Source: Mesorhizobium sp. WSM4313 (GTDB taxonomy: Bacteria; Pseudomonadota; Alphaproteobacteria; Rhizobiales; Rhizobiaceae). From it: 64,000 bases of DNA. How positions within the stretch are numbered: position 1 is the first letter of the stretch; each line of letters opens with the position of its first letter. A program made the position numbers and the translations under genes. Positions 51,998-60,531 of the stretch are shown piece by piece. The stretch is taken from contig NZ_NSFT01000003.1 in the NCBI RefSeq assembly GCF_002294725.1, forward strand, positions 372,001 through 436,000, given 5' to 3'. A model generated the notes under the pieces. The model worked only from the letters and a program-made list of their open reading frames with translations. It searched no databases and was not told where the DNA came from.

Positions 51998-52867
51998 TCA
52001 GGCCGAGGCAGCGATTTCTGCGGCGAAGTCGCGATAGGTGCGCAGCGGACGGCCCAGCAGCTTGGTCAGGCGATCGACGTCGCCAGCATCGGGAATCATG
52101 CCCTCGCTGATGAAGCGCTCGCCCATCAGGCGCATGTCGAGCGCCATCCAACCCGGCATGAACTGCCGCAGGCTTTGTTCGAAGCCTGCCAGGTCTTCGC
52201 CGGGATAGGCGATCTGGCGACCCAGGACCTCGGTCCAGATGCCGGCGACATCCGTGCCGGTCAGCGTGTCGGGACCGACGAGGTTGATCCGGTCGAGCGG
52301 GAGGGCAATTTCGGCCTGCTCGCGGCGAAGCAACTCGATTGCTGCGACCTCGGCTATGTCGCGCGCGTCGACCATTGCCAAGCCCTTGCTGCCGATCGGC
52401 ATCGGATAGACGCCCTGGCTGAGGATCACGTCTTTGATCATGAGCTCGTTGTTCATGAAATAGGCCGGACGAAGGATGGTGGCGTTGAGGCCCATCTGGT
52501 CGATCATCCGCTCGACCGCGAGCTTGCCGGCGAAGTGCGGCACGTTCACGTAAAGCTCGCCGTGGATCACCGACAGGTAGACGATGCGCTCGATGCCTGC
52601 CTCGCGGGCCAGGTTGAGCGCGATCAGCGCCTGGGTGAATTCATCGGGCACCACGGCATTGAGCAGGAACAGGGTGGAGACGCCCGAGAAGGCGCTGCGC
52701 AGGGAATCGGCGTCGAGCAGGTCGCCCTGCACCACGGCGACGCCCGCCGGGAAGCTCGCCTTGGAAGGATCGCGGACAAGCGCACGGATATCGGCGCCGC
52801 GCTTGACGAGCTGGTTAACGACTTGGCTGCCGACATTGCCGGTCGCGCCGGTAACGAGAATGGTCAT
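51998..52867 (-). CDS. NmrA-like NAD(P)-binding protein
   Basis: This 289-residue protein begins MTILVTGATGNVGSQVVNQLVKRG, the Rossmann GxxGxxG motif of atypical short-chain dehydrogenases of the NmrA/HSCARG group, with ILRPAYFMNN and DARDIAEVAA later. Such proteins act as redox sensors or reductases. The ATG at 52867 is chosen. It is divergent from the LysR gene at 52961, its likely regulator, with 93 bases between them. Confidence 0.85.
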   Translation of the reverse strand: MTILVTGATGNVGSQVVNQLVKRGADIRALVRDPSKASFPAGVAVVQGDLLDADSLRSAFSGVSTLFLLNAVVPDEFTQALIALNLAREAGIERIVYLSVIHGELYVNVPHFAGKLAVERMIDQMGLNATILRPAYFMNNELMIKDVILSQGVYPMPIGSKGLAMVDARDIAEVAAIELLRREQAEIALPLDRINLVGPDTLTGTDVAGIWTEVLGRQIAYPGEDLAGFEQSLRQFMPGWMALDMRLMGERFISEGMIPDAGDVDRLTKLLGRPLRTYRDFAAEIAASA

Positions 52868-52960
52868 GGGGTTCACTCCGGGTTTTGGGTCAAAAGACAT
52901 CCCGTAAATGAGTGATCCACATTCGAACCGATAGGCGCTATATTTGGACACAGCGTCTCA

Positions 52961-53866
52961 ATGGTGGAACAGATGGACCTTCTCGCCCTCGCTGATTTCA
53001 ATCTGGTTGCCCGGCATGGAGGGTTCGGAAAGGCGGCGCGCGCCGCGGGGCGCCCGAAGGCGACCCTGTCTCGCCGGGTCGCGGAACTGGAGGCCGCCCT
53101 CGACTTGCGTCTGTTCGAGCGCGGGGCGCGCGCGCTGAAGCTCACCGAGGAAGGACGGGCGCTCTTCGAGCGGACGGGAGCGTTGCTGACCGAACTGGAC
53201 GAAACCGCGACGGCGATCGCTTCGGGCGGACACACGCCGCGGGGCAAGCTGCGGATCAGCGCACCGCTGCTCTTCTCCCAAACTGCGATGGGGAAGCTGG
53301 CCGCCGGGTTCGCGCTGAAATATCCGGAAATCCGGCTCGAGGTCACGACGGAAGACCGGGCCGTCGATATGATCGAGGAGGGGTACGATCTGGTGATCCG
53401 GGTCAATCCTGAGCCCGATGAAAGTCTTGTCGGACGGGTGTTCCTGCGCGACCGGCTGGTGGTGGTCGCGAGTCCGGGCCTCGCCAGACCGACCGACGAT
53501 CTCGCCGTTCCGGCCGTCGTGCGGGAATCCGGCGAGCGCGTTGCCGCCTGGGACATCGTGACGCCGACCGGACGATCACGCATCGCGATTGAGCCAGTCC
53601 TTCGCCTTTCGTCGCTCCTGATGTTCCGCGATGCCGTCCGGGCGGGCGTCGGCGCCGGACGTTTGCCGATCTCGCTTGTAAGTCACGATCTGGCTGCTGG
53701 AACGCTGGTGCATTGGGGCGATGTCGACGGCCCGGACATCGCCCTATGGACGCTCTATCCGTCCCGACGCTTGCTCAGCGTCCGCGTATCGGCGTTCCTC
53801 GACTATTTGAAGCAGGCCTTTCCCAAGGGAACCCCTGACGAATTGGCGGCCTATATCGGCGGATGA
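52961..53866 (+). CDS. LysR-family regulator
   Basis: This 301-residue regulator has the LysR HTH (LLALADFNLVARHGGFGKAARAAGRPKATLSRRVAELEAALDLRLFERG) and an effector domain (GKLRISAPLLFSQTAMGKLAAGFALKYPEIRLEV) of the DsdC/CrgA-like group. It faces the NmrA-like gene. A second ATG at 52973 is possible; the first is used here. The ligand is unknown. Confidence 0.88.
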   Translation: MVEQMDLLALADFNLVARHGGFGKAARAAGRPKATLSRRVAELEAALDLRLFERGARALKLTEEGRALFERTGALLTELDETATAIASGGHTPRGKLRISAPLLFSQTAMGKLAAGFALKYPEIRLEVTTEDRAVDMIEEGYDLVIRVNPEPDESLVGRVFLRDRLVVVASPGLARPTDDLAVPAVVRESGERVAAWDIVTPTGRSRIAIEPVLRLSSLLMFRDAVRAGVGAGRLPISLVSHDLAAGTLVHWGDVDGPDIALWTLYPSRRLLSVRVSAFLDYLKQAFPKGTPDELAAYIGG

Positions 53867-54018
53867 GACGGAATGATCGAAACGCTATCTGCGCCTTCTC
53901 TATGCAGCGACCCTGTACGGTCGGGGGCGGCAGCTTGTTCGTGGGCCTGCCGAAAAGCAGACTGGGCGCCTCCCGCCGCAAAGCTGACGGCGAGTTGGTT
54001 ACCACATAAATTTCGTTC

Positions 54019-55329
54019 TCAGCGCGCCACAGGGCGGTGGCCGTCGGGCAGGCGGGTGGCGATCAGCTTGTCGATGCGGCGGCCGTCGAGGTCGACCACC
54101 TCGAAACGCCAGCCTTGCGCGTCGACGCATTCGCCGGTGGTCGGCAGATGATGCAGATGCGACAGCACATAGCCGGCGACGGTCTCGTAGTCGCGGTTTT
54201 CGGGCAGGTCGATGCCAAGCACCTCGGCCATCTCGTCGGCCTGCATGTAGCCGGCGAGCAGCCACGAGCCGTCATCGCGCTTGACGGCGTTTTCCTCCTC
54301 GCCGGCCTCGAGGTCTGAGCGGAACACGCCGGTGATGGCTTCGAGGATGTCGGCCGGCGTGACGATGCCTTCGAAATGGCCGTATTCGTCATGAACGAGC
54401 GCCATCGGCACGTCCGATTCCCTCAGCTTCTGCAGGACGTCGAGCGCGTCGGCCTGATCATGCACGATGGGGGCGGCGCGCACATGCTGGCGCGGATCCA
54501 GCACCCTGCCGGCGAGAAGGGCGGCCAGCACGTCGCGCGTCTGGATGACGCCGACCATGGCGTCGACATTGCCGTCGCCGACGGGCAGGCGCGAGTGCTG
54601 GGTATCCATCAGAAGCTTTTTGACCGTGGTCTCGTCGGACTGCAGGTTCAGCCAGTCGACCTCGGTGCGCGGCGTCATGACGGCGCGCACGGCGCGGTCG
54701 CCGAGACGCATGACGCCGGCGATCATGCGGCGCTCATCGGATTCGATGGTGCCGTGATGCTCGGCCTCGGCGACCAGCATCTTGATCTCCTCGTCGGTGA
54801 CCTTCTCTTCGGTCTCACCGGCCTGCCCAAGCAGCCACAGAACGGCTCGGCCCGAGAGGTCGAGCAGGAAGACCAGCGGCGCCGAGAAGGTGGCGAGGAT
54901 GGTCATTGCCGGCGCGGCTCTGACCGCGACGCGCTCCGGATCCTTGAGCGCGATCTGCTTCGGCACCAGCTCGCCGACGATGAGCGAGGCATAGGTGATC
55001 AAAGCGACCACGATGCCGACGCCGACAGGATCGGCGATGTTTTCGCGGATGCCGGTCGACGCCAGATATTGCGCCAGCCTTTCGCCGAGCGTGGCGCCCG
55101 AAAAGGCGCCGGAGAGAACGCCGACCAGGGTGATGCCGATCTGCACCGAGGACAGGAACTTGCCGGGGTTAGAGCCGAGCGCCAGCGCGCGGCCGGCGCC
55201 CCTGACGTTGCGGTCGATCATCGCCTTGAGGCGGGCGGGCCGCGACGAGACGATGGCTAGCTCCGACATCGACAAGAGGCCGTTCACCAGAATGAGGACG
55301 GCCACGACGGCGATTTCAACATATAGCAT
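54019..55329 (-). CDS. HlyC/CorC-family membrane protein (DUF21, CBS and CorC domains)
   Basis: This 436-residue protein has a DUF21/CNNM membrane domain (about residues 1-200), two CBS motifs (RAVMTPRTEVDWLN and RAAPIVHDQADALD-type) and a C-terminal CorC_HlyC domain ending GWRFEVVDLDGRRIDKLIATRL. Members are linked to Mg2+/Co2+ efflux and to tolerance of acid stress. The ATG at 55329 starts a membrane segment. It is not near transport partner genes. Confidence 0.88.
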   Translation of the reverse strand: MLYVEIAVVAVLILVNGLLSMSELAIVSSRPARLKAMIDRNVRGAGRALALGSNPGKFLSSVQIGITLVGVLSGAFSGATLGERLAQYLASTGIRENIADPVGVGIVVALITYASLIVGELVPKQIALKDPERVAVRAAPAMTILATFSAPLVFLLDLSGRAVLWLLGQAGETEEKVTDEEIKMLVAEAEHHGTIESDERRMIAGVMRLGDRAVRAVMTPRTEVDWLNLQSDETTVKKLLMDTQHSRLPVGDGNVDAMVGVIQTRDVLAALLAGRVLDPRQHVRAAPIVHDQADALDVLQKLRESDVPMALVHDEYGHFEGIVTPADILEAITGVFRSDLEAGEEENAVKRDDGSWLLAGYMQADEMAEVLGIDLPENRDYETVAGYVLSHLHHLPTTGECVDAQGWRFEVVDLDGRRIDKLIATRLPDGHRPVAR

Positions 55330-55404
55330 GGGCGGTCAATAGCATTGCTGCAGTGCGTTCGAAAATAGCCCGCGGGTATTTTTGGAACATGACAGGCGCG
55401 CTGT

Positions 55405-55503
55405 TCAGGCGGCATCCCAAAGCGGCGCCGAAAAATGCCCGACAAACGCGTCGACCACGACGCGCACCTTCGGCGTCAGCGCGCGCGTGACAGTGCGCCG
55501 TCA
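55405..55503 (-). pseudogene. Remnant of a LysR regulator C-terminus
   Basis: Read leftward, RALTPKVRVVVDAFVGHFSAPLWDAA ends in TGA at 55405-55407. This is the usual last part of LysR effector domains, but nothing of the rest of the gene is present; the preceding bases lie within the end of the LssY_C gene. It is a leftover of a deleted or rearranged LysR gene. Confidence 0.7.
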
Positions 55504-56208
55504 CTGCTGCGTCTTCAGAACGCCGATAATGGCCATGCCGTCGGTGAAATAGGGGTCGCCGCCGCCATTGCGTCCGGCCTTGGTGGCGCCGATCCCGGGT
55601 ATCGCGCTGGTGGAGGCCAGCAGGTCGGCGGCCCTCAGATCGCCGATCAGGAAGTCGCGCTCCGCGTCGATGTCGGGGCCGATATGGTGGGTGACGGCGC
55701 CGGTATCGTGGCTGAGGCCGACGCCGCGGTCGAAGCTCGCGGCGCCCAGCCAGAGCGGGCGGCCGTCGTCGCCCACCGTGTCCGTCTGCCAGAAGCGGAC
55801 GTGGTGGCGCCGGTCGGCGCTGTCGCCGACCGGCTTCTCGAAGGCCAGATCCTGGGCTCGGCCCTCAAACAAAAGGCGGCTCATCGGCGCATCGGGATAG
55901 GGGCGGGAAAACAAGACGCTTTCGCCGATGTCGATCGCGGTCCGCAGCGTCACGGCATCGGCCGTGTCCCAGCCCGCGACCGCGAAGGCGTGGACAACTT
56001 CCTTCTCGGTGCCGACAAGGCCGACATTGATCGGGTCGCCGGGAATGCCCTGCGGCGTATGCGTCACCATCTCGAAGGGCCGGGTGCGGAAGCCGCGCTC
56101 CCGCCAGGTCCAGAATTCCGGCGCGGCGAGATAGGCGAGCATCACGTAGAAGGCGCAGAAAGCCGCGATCCAGATCACCGCGCGTCGTCTCAAACTTCTG
56201 TGGCTCAT
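55501..56208 (-). CDS. LssY C-terminal domain protein
   Basis: This 235-residue protein has one N-terminal membrane segment (AVIWIAAFCAFYVMLAYL), then an LssY_C domain: GDPINVGLVGTEKEVVHAFAVAGWDTADAVTL, MSRLLFEGRAQDLAFEKPVGDSADRRHHVRFW and SFDRGVGLSHDTGAVTHHIGPDIDAERDFL. LssY_C also occurs fused to PAP2 phosphatase domains, but here it stands alone. The ATG at 56208 is used. Function unknown. Confidence 0.82.
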   Translation of the reverse strand: MSHRSLRRRAVIWIAAFCAFYVMLAYLAAPEFWTWRERGFRTRPFEMVTHTPQGIPGDPINVGLVGTEKEVVHAFAVAGWDTADAVTLRTAIDIGESVLFSRPYPDAPMSRLLFEGRAQDLAFEKPVGDSADRRHHVRFWQTDTVGDDGRPLWLGAASFDRGVGLSHDTGAVTHHIGPDIDAERDFLIGDLRAADLLASTSAIPGIGATKAGRNGGGDPYFTDGMAIIGVLKTQQ

Positions 56209-56319
56209 GAACGCCGCTCGATCCCGTGTGGCATGTGTTGCCCGACAATCACGGGAAATCAATGGCCAGCGATCTGGAGACCGTCTACCATCGATTATCG
56301 TTTGACGGGGGTGCGGCGA

Positions 56320-56433
56320 ATGGAACCGACAAAGACAGGCCGCGGTAAAATGGCGCTGACTGCCGAGCTTGTCGCGAGGGTCGAGCGCATGGAGCCGGAT
56401 CCAGGTCCCCGAGCCCGGAACAAGCGAGCATAG
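56320..56433 (+). other. N-terminal part of chaC in a different frame
   Basis: ATG at 56320 opens MEPTKTGRGKMALTAELVARVERMEPDPGP and then leaves frame at the CCCC run (56407-56410) into RARNKRA and stop TAG. Removing one C would continue PGPEPGTSEHSDAEFDG in the frame of the gene at 56369. Confidence 0.65.
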
Positions 56434-57040
56434 CGACGCTGAATTTGACGGTCTGGCCGAACAGCTGCTTGCGCAATATCGGCCTGAGACGCTTTGGGTC
56501 TTTGCGTATGGCTCGCTGATCTGGAATCCAGAGTTCATCTATGAAGAGCAGCGTCAGGCGACGGCACTGGGTTGGCACCGCTCATTTTGCCTGAAGCTGA
56601 CACGCTGGCGCGGAACGCCTGAATTGCCGGCGCTGATGCTGGCGCTCGACCGGGGAGGCAGCTGCAACGGCATCGCCTATCGGCTGCCGGCGGAGGACCA
56701 TCTGGGGCAGATCGTCCAACTGCTTCGTCGCGAAATAGATGCGAACCCGCCGACCAACGTGCCATGCTGGATCAAGCTCCGGACCAGGGACGGGCCATTG
56801 CGTGCGCTGGCTTTTGTCGCCGCGCCCGAGGGCAGGGCTTATGCCGGCAGGCTGGCGTTGGAGCAGGTTGCGCACACGCTGGCGCGCGCCGCCGGGCATT
56901 GGGGCTCCTCGGCGCAATATCTTTTCCGGACGGTCGCCAAGCTGGAGGAAAGCGGGATCCGCGACAGAAACCTTTGGCGTATCCAGGATCTGGTCGCCCG
57001 GCAGATCATCGCTTCGACTGAAGCCCAACGGCAAGGCTGA
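56369..57040 (+). CDS. chaC: Gamma-glutamylcyclotransferase, ChaC-like (frameshifted N-terminus)
   Basis: From residue 44 the protein shows VFAYGSLIWNPEFIYEEQRQATALGWHRSF, then LALDRGGSCNGIAYRLP, the ChaC/GGCT fold that cleaves gamma-glutamyl groups of glutathione to 5-oxoproline. The frame is open from a TTG at 56369, but the natural N-terminus (MALTAELVARVERMEPDPGP) lies in another frame upstream, so a +1 shift in a C-run has occurred or a base is wrong in the data. The catalytic core is complete in this frame. The extensin-like gene is convergent, with one base between the stops. Confidence 0.78.
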   Translation: MSRGSSAWSRIQVPEPGTSEHSDAEFDGLAEQLLAQYRPETLWVFAYGSLIWNPEFIYEEQRQATALGWHRSFCLKLTRWRGTPELPALMLALDRGGSCNGIAYRLPAEDHLGQIVQLLRREIDANPPTNVPCWIKLRTRDGPLRALAFVAAPEGRAYAGRLALEQVAHTLARAAGHWGSSAQYLFRTVAKLEESGIRDRNLWRIQDLVARQIIASTEAQRQG

Positions 57041-57041
57041 T

Positions 57042-57872
57042 CTAGCGGCAGGCGCGGTAACCGCTTTTGCGGTTCTTGATGTCGAAATGGAAATGGTTGC
57101 GGTGGTCGTAATTGTAGCCTGGGCCGAGCACCGTGGTGAAATACTCGCAGCCGTCGGCGCGCACATTGTTGAGGAAGCCGCGCGTGCGGAAGGCGAACAG
57201 GCCGGGCTTGCGGACGTCGATGTCGTCGCCATTGTTGAGCTCGATGCTCATGACGTCGAGGGCGTTGCCCTTGCCGTGCTCGGACAGCACGCCTTCGCCG
57301 GCGATGTTGCGGCAGGAATAGCTGGAACCCTGGTGGATCGCCTTGACGCCGGAGAAATAGCGCCAGCGGGCAGCCGGCTGCAGCTCGTTCTTCGTCCAGG
57401 CGGCAAAGGTTGCGGCCATGTTGCAGGTCAGCGTCGCCGCGGGCGTCATGGCGACGTTGCCGATGGCCGAGACTTTTACCGGATAATCGATGCCGCACCG
57501 GCCCTCATGGATCGGCTGGACGTCCTGATAGACGACTCCCATCCGCCTCAGCTCGTTGCGGCAGTCGATCTCGCTGGCCGGCATCTGCTCGAGAGGCGAC
57601 ATCGGCTCGTCCATGCGCGGATAGGCGGCCTGCGTCATATAGGGGTTGGACGGAACAAGACGCTGCATGCCGGAATATTGCGGCGCATCGGGCTGCGGCA
57701 CGGCTGCCGTCTGGCTGCCGACATCGACGGCCGGCTGCAGCGCAAAGACGTCGCCGGTCGTGCAGGCCGATATCGCCGCCATGGCGACGCCCGCGGCCAG
57801 CCCGGCGATCGTGATGCGCGCACGCTTGCTCCGTCGCGCCGCTGCCAGCATAGCGCCAAGTCTTCGAGCCAT
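57042..57872 (-). CDS. Extensin-like C-terminal domain protein, first
   Basis: This 276-residue protein has a signal/lipoprotein-like N-terminus (ITIAGLAAGVAMAAISAC), then an extensin_like_C domain (pfam06904-type): CRNELRRMGVVYQDVQPIHEGRCGIDYPVKVSAIG, SSYSCRNIAGEGVLSEHGKGNALDV and LGPGYNYDHRNHFHFDI. Family members resemble D-Ala-D-Ala peptidase-type folds (His-x-His at HFHFD). A second paralogue lies at 58009. Function is unknown; cell-wall work is a reasonable guess. Confidence 0.82.
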   Translation of the reverse strand: MARRLGAMLAAARRSKRARITIAGLAAGVAMAAISACTTGDVFALQPAVDVGSQTAAVPQPDAPQYSGMQRLVPSNPYMTQAAYPRMDEPMSPLEQMPASEIDCRNELRRMGVVYQDVQPIHEGRCGIDYPVKVSAIGNVAMTPAATLTCNMAATFAAWTKNELQPAARWRYFSGVKAIHQGSSYSCRNIAGEGVLSEHGKGNALDVMSIELNNGDDIDVRKPGLFAFRTRGFLNNVRADGCEYFTTVLGPGYNYDHRNHFHFDIKNRKSGYRACR

Positions 57873-58008
57873 TGAAAGGCGTCCTTGTCCCCGAATGGCA
57901 CAAGATTAACCGCCAACAGTAAAGGAAAGATCAGCGCCGGCATTCACGCATGGGGCGGAATTGCGGCGCTGTGCTTGGCTTGGCACGGGCAAGACTTCCG
58001 GAATTCAC

Positions 58009-59055
58009 CTATTGGCAGAAGGTTCCGCCGTGGCGGCGCGGTTCCAGGTCCAGATGGAAATGCAGCGCGTGGTCGGGATCGGCGCCTGGTCCGAGCACCG
58101 TCTTGAACGGCCCGCAGGCAGCCTTGCGCACCGCGTCGAGGAATTTTGCGTCCTTCTCAGGCGGCGCCGGCCCGACCTCGATCTTCCTCCCGTCCGACAA
58201 GGTGAAGCTGGCGATGTCGAGCGCGTTGCCGAAGGCGTGTTCGGACAGTTTGCGGGTTCCGTTGCGCGGGCGGCAGACAAAGGCCGAGCCCTGGTCGATC
58301 GACTTCAAATCGGCGCCGAGCTCGGCCTTTGCCGTGGGTTGGACGATTTCGGCCATGAAGCGTGCCGCCGCCTCGGCCATCTGGCAGTTGAGCTCGGTGC
58401 CGGGACTGATGCCGATGGACTTGCCGAGCGTTTTCAGAATTATCGGATAGGGGATCGAGCAGCCGATTTCCGCATCGTGCTCGGCCTTGTGCTCCTCGAA
58501 CTCGACGCCCAGAGCCTTCAGCCGCTCGCGGCACGCGGTTTCTTCCGCCGGCATCGTTTCGGCCGGCATGTCGGCCGAGCGCGGATCGGGAAGCATCTTT
58601 TCCTCGCCCGGCGGTTCGGGTTTCTCCGCTGGCTGCGGCGCGGTTTCCGGCGGCTCCGGCTCCAGTTCGGTGGGCTTCTGCGGGGGCGTCGTCACGACAT
58701 CCGGCGTCTGCGGCTCGGCTTCCGTCCGCGGCGCAGATTGAGCGCTCTTCGAACGCGGCGGACGGGCGTCCCATTTCGGATGCGATTTCTGCTGGTTGAG
58801 GAAGTCGTCGCTGCCGTCCGCGCGCGGCTTGCCTTGCCCGGACTTCTCAGTGCCGTTCTCCAGGTCCTGCGGACGCGATCCTGGAACCGGGGTCGCCGGC
58901 GGCGTTTCCGGAGCCGGAGCGGCGCTCTGGCTGGCCGGCGGCAGATGTCTTTTATGCCGATGATGATGCTTGGCTATGGCCGGCGTAACCAGCAACATCG
59001 CAGCCGCCACAGGCAGCGCCAATCTGCAAAGTCGTGAAAGGCTCAGCGTTGCCAT
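58009..59055 (-). CDS. Extensin-like C-terminal domain protein, second, with a Pro-rich linker
   Basis: This 348-residue protein has a signal peptide (LPVAAAMLLVTPAIA-KH), then a His/Pro/Glu-rich disordered linker (about residues 30-165), then the extensin_like_C domain: CRERLKALGVEFEEHK, GCSIPYPIILKTLG, GSAFVCRPRNGTRKLSEHAFGNALDI and LGPGADPDHALHFHLDLEP. The Cys and His positions match the gene at 57042, showing a paralogous pair. GreA-type genes and LPS genes follow downstream on the same contig. Confidence 0.8.
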   Translation of the reverse strand: MATLSLSRLCRLALPVAAAMLLVTPAIAKHHHRHKRHLPPASQSAAPAPETPPATPVPGSRPQDLENGTEKSGQGKPRADGSDDFLNQQKSHPKWDARPPRSKSAQSAPRTEAEPQTPDVVTTPPQKPTELEPEPPETAPQPAEKPEPPGEEKMLPDPRSADMPAETMPAEETACRERLKALGVEFEEHKAEHDAEIGCSIPYPIILKTLGKSIGISPGTELNCQMAEAAARFMAEIVQPTAKAELGADLKSIDQGSAFVCRPRNGTRKLSEHAFGNALDIASFTLSDGRKIEVGPAPPEKDAKFLDAVRKAACGPFKTVLGPGADPDHALHFHLDLEPRRHGGTFCQ

Positions 59056-59130
59056 CGCCCGGAAACGGCGGTCGCGGTGCGAAGTTGCCTGTATCGGCTG
59101 CCTTGCCGATCACAATCGGTTACCGGCGCG

Positions 59131-59556
59131 TTACGCGCCGATGGCTTCAAGGCCTTCCTCCAGCCAGTCGGCAAGCATCGGCAGCCCGAGCAGATATTTG
59201 GCCACGCGCTTCCTGGGGCGCTCCCTGGCGGCGGCCACCGCGTCCGTCCATTCGGATGCCTCATAGTCACCGCGCCCGACCCAGGCGAGCGCGATGAGCT
59301 CGGCCGCTTCGTCGATATTGAGATCGTTGATCAGCTCGCGCAATTCTTCCCCGGTCAGGTCTTCCGAGGCTTCCTCGACCAGGCCGTCATGATGGTGGCT
59401 GTCATGCGTGTCGCCGTCGAACTCGACCTCGTGCTCAGCGCCGTCATCATAGTCCTCGTTGACGGCAGCACTCAGCGCCTTCGCCTTGAGGATGAACAGG
59501 CGCACCGTGTCCGGATCGATCGAAAGTTCCCACTCCTTCTCGAGGCGCTGCTGCAC
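59131..59556 (-). CDS. DUF3775 protein
   Basis: This 141-residue acidic protein has WELSIDPDTVRLFILKAKALSAAVNEDYDDGAEHEVEF and the C-terminal LIALAWVGRGDYEASEWTDAVAAARERPRKRVAKYLLGLPMLADWLEEGLEAIG, the DUF3775 pattern. Function unknown; found widely in Alphaproteobacteria. The ATG at 59556 is used. Confidence 0.85.
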   Translation of the reverse strand: MQQRLEKEWELSIDPDTVRLFILKAKALSAAVNEDYDDGAEHEVEFDGDTHDSHHHDGLVEEASEDLTGEELRELINDLNIDEAAELIALAWVGRGDYEASEWTDAVAAARERPRKRVAKYLLGLPMLADWLEEGLEAIGA

Positions 59557-59734
59557 GGTCCTTCTCCACGTGATGCGCTTGGTCCGATGATAGCGGAATT
59601 AAAGCGCGCGTCACGTCCGTAGCTATCGGCTTCTGTCCGGCCCGTTCAAAATAGTTCGGTAGTCGCCCGCATTTCGGGATGAAACCGCGCCAAGGCGGCG
59701 TTAATCTGGCATTGTCACACTCACGGAGGCTTCG

Positions 59735-60271
59735 ATGCGCAGACGTTTGCTTGTTCAGGTCATGGCTATTGCGGCGCTGCCGCTGTTCGTTGCGCCGGCT
59801 TTTGCGGCTGGTGAAGGCGGCAGCAGCGGTGGCCAGACGACCACCACCTGCAAGAAGGGCGAGGTCTGGGACAAGAAGAAGAACAAATGCGTAAAGCCGC
59901 AATATGGCATGCTGGACGACGACAGCATCTACGAGGCCGGTCACGATCTGGCGATGGCCGGACGCTATGACGAAGCGATCTCGGTGCTGACGCTCGCCGC
60001 CAACAAGCAGGATCCGCGCATCCTCAATTATCTCGGCTATTCGCACCGCCATTCGGGCCGCGTCACGGTCGGTCTCGGCTATTACGAGGAAGCGCTGCGG
60101 ATCGACCCGAATTACACGCTGGTGCGCGAATATCTCGGCGAGGCGCATCTGCAGATCGGCGATCTCGCCGGCGCGCAGCAGCAGCTCCAGGAAATCGAAA
60201 AGCGGACCGGCAAGGGCTCGCGCGAATACGGCATGCTGTCCGAGCAGATCGATCATTTCCTGAGGAGCTGA
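59735..60271 (+). CDS. Exported TPR-repeat protein
   Basis: This 178-residue protein has a signal peptide (LLVQVMAIAALPLFVAPAFA-AG), then CKKGEVWDKKKNKCVKPQYG, and three TPR-like units (DPRILNYLGYSHRHSGRVTVGLGYYEEAL, NYTLVREYLGEAHLQIGDLAGAQQQL and so on). It probably acts as a periplasmic scaffold. CACGGAGG precedes the ATG. A terminator follows it. Confidence 0.8.
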   Translation: MRRRLLVQVMAIAALPLFVAPAFAAGEGGSSGGQTTTTCKKGEVWDKKKNKCVKPQYGMLDDDSIYEAGHDLAMAGRYDEAISVLTLAANKQDPRILNYLGYSHRHSGRVTVGLGYYEEALRIDPNYTLVREYLGEAHLQIGDLAGAQQQLQEIEKRTGKGSREYGMLSEQIDHFLRS

Positions 60272-60291
60272 ACAGGGCTCGAAGCCTCTCG

Positions 60292-60325
60292 AACCGGCTG
60301 CGGGCAATCGCAGCCGGTTTTTTAT
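60292..60325 (+). terminator. Intrinsic terminator after the TPR gene
   Basis: AACCGGCTGCG pairs with CGCAGCCGGTT around GGCAAT and a T-run (TTTTATT) follows, 20 bases after the stop codon. Confidence 0.9.
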
Positions 60326-60411
60326 TGCTCGCCGTCAGCCGCGGACCCGCGAAAGCGGTGATCATTTTGCCGAACTTCAATTTTTGGGCGTGAAAATCGC
60401 GCAAAGATCGC

Positions 60412-60475
60412 TATATTCAGGGAAATTGTGGTGAGACGGTTCCGTTAGCCCGAGGCTGCCGGACCGTTTTCTTTT
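60412..60475 (+). promoter_or_regulatory. greA leader with terminator-like hairpin
   Basis: A -10-like TATATT (60412-60417) is followed by a hairpin whose outer stem pairs ACGGTTCCG (60436-60444) with CGGACCGT (60460-60467), with one bulged base, and an inner GCC-CGA-GGC stem. The T-rich run TTTTCTTTTT follows, 57 bases before the greA start. In E. coli a terminator in the greA leader makes the short RNA GraL; this could be a similar device. Confidence 0.55.
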
Positions 60476-60531
60476 TGTACCTATTGACAAGGTCCCTCCC
60501 GAAACGGGGGTGGCGGCAGAAAGGTCAGGCT

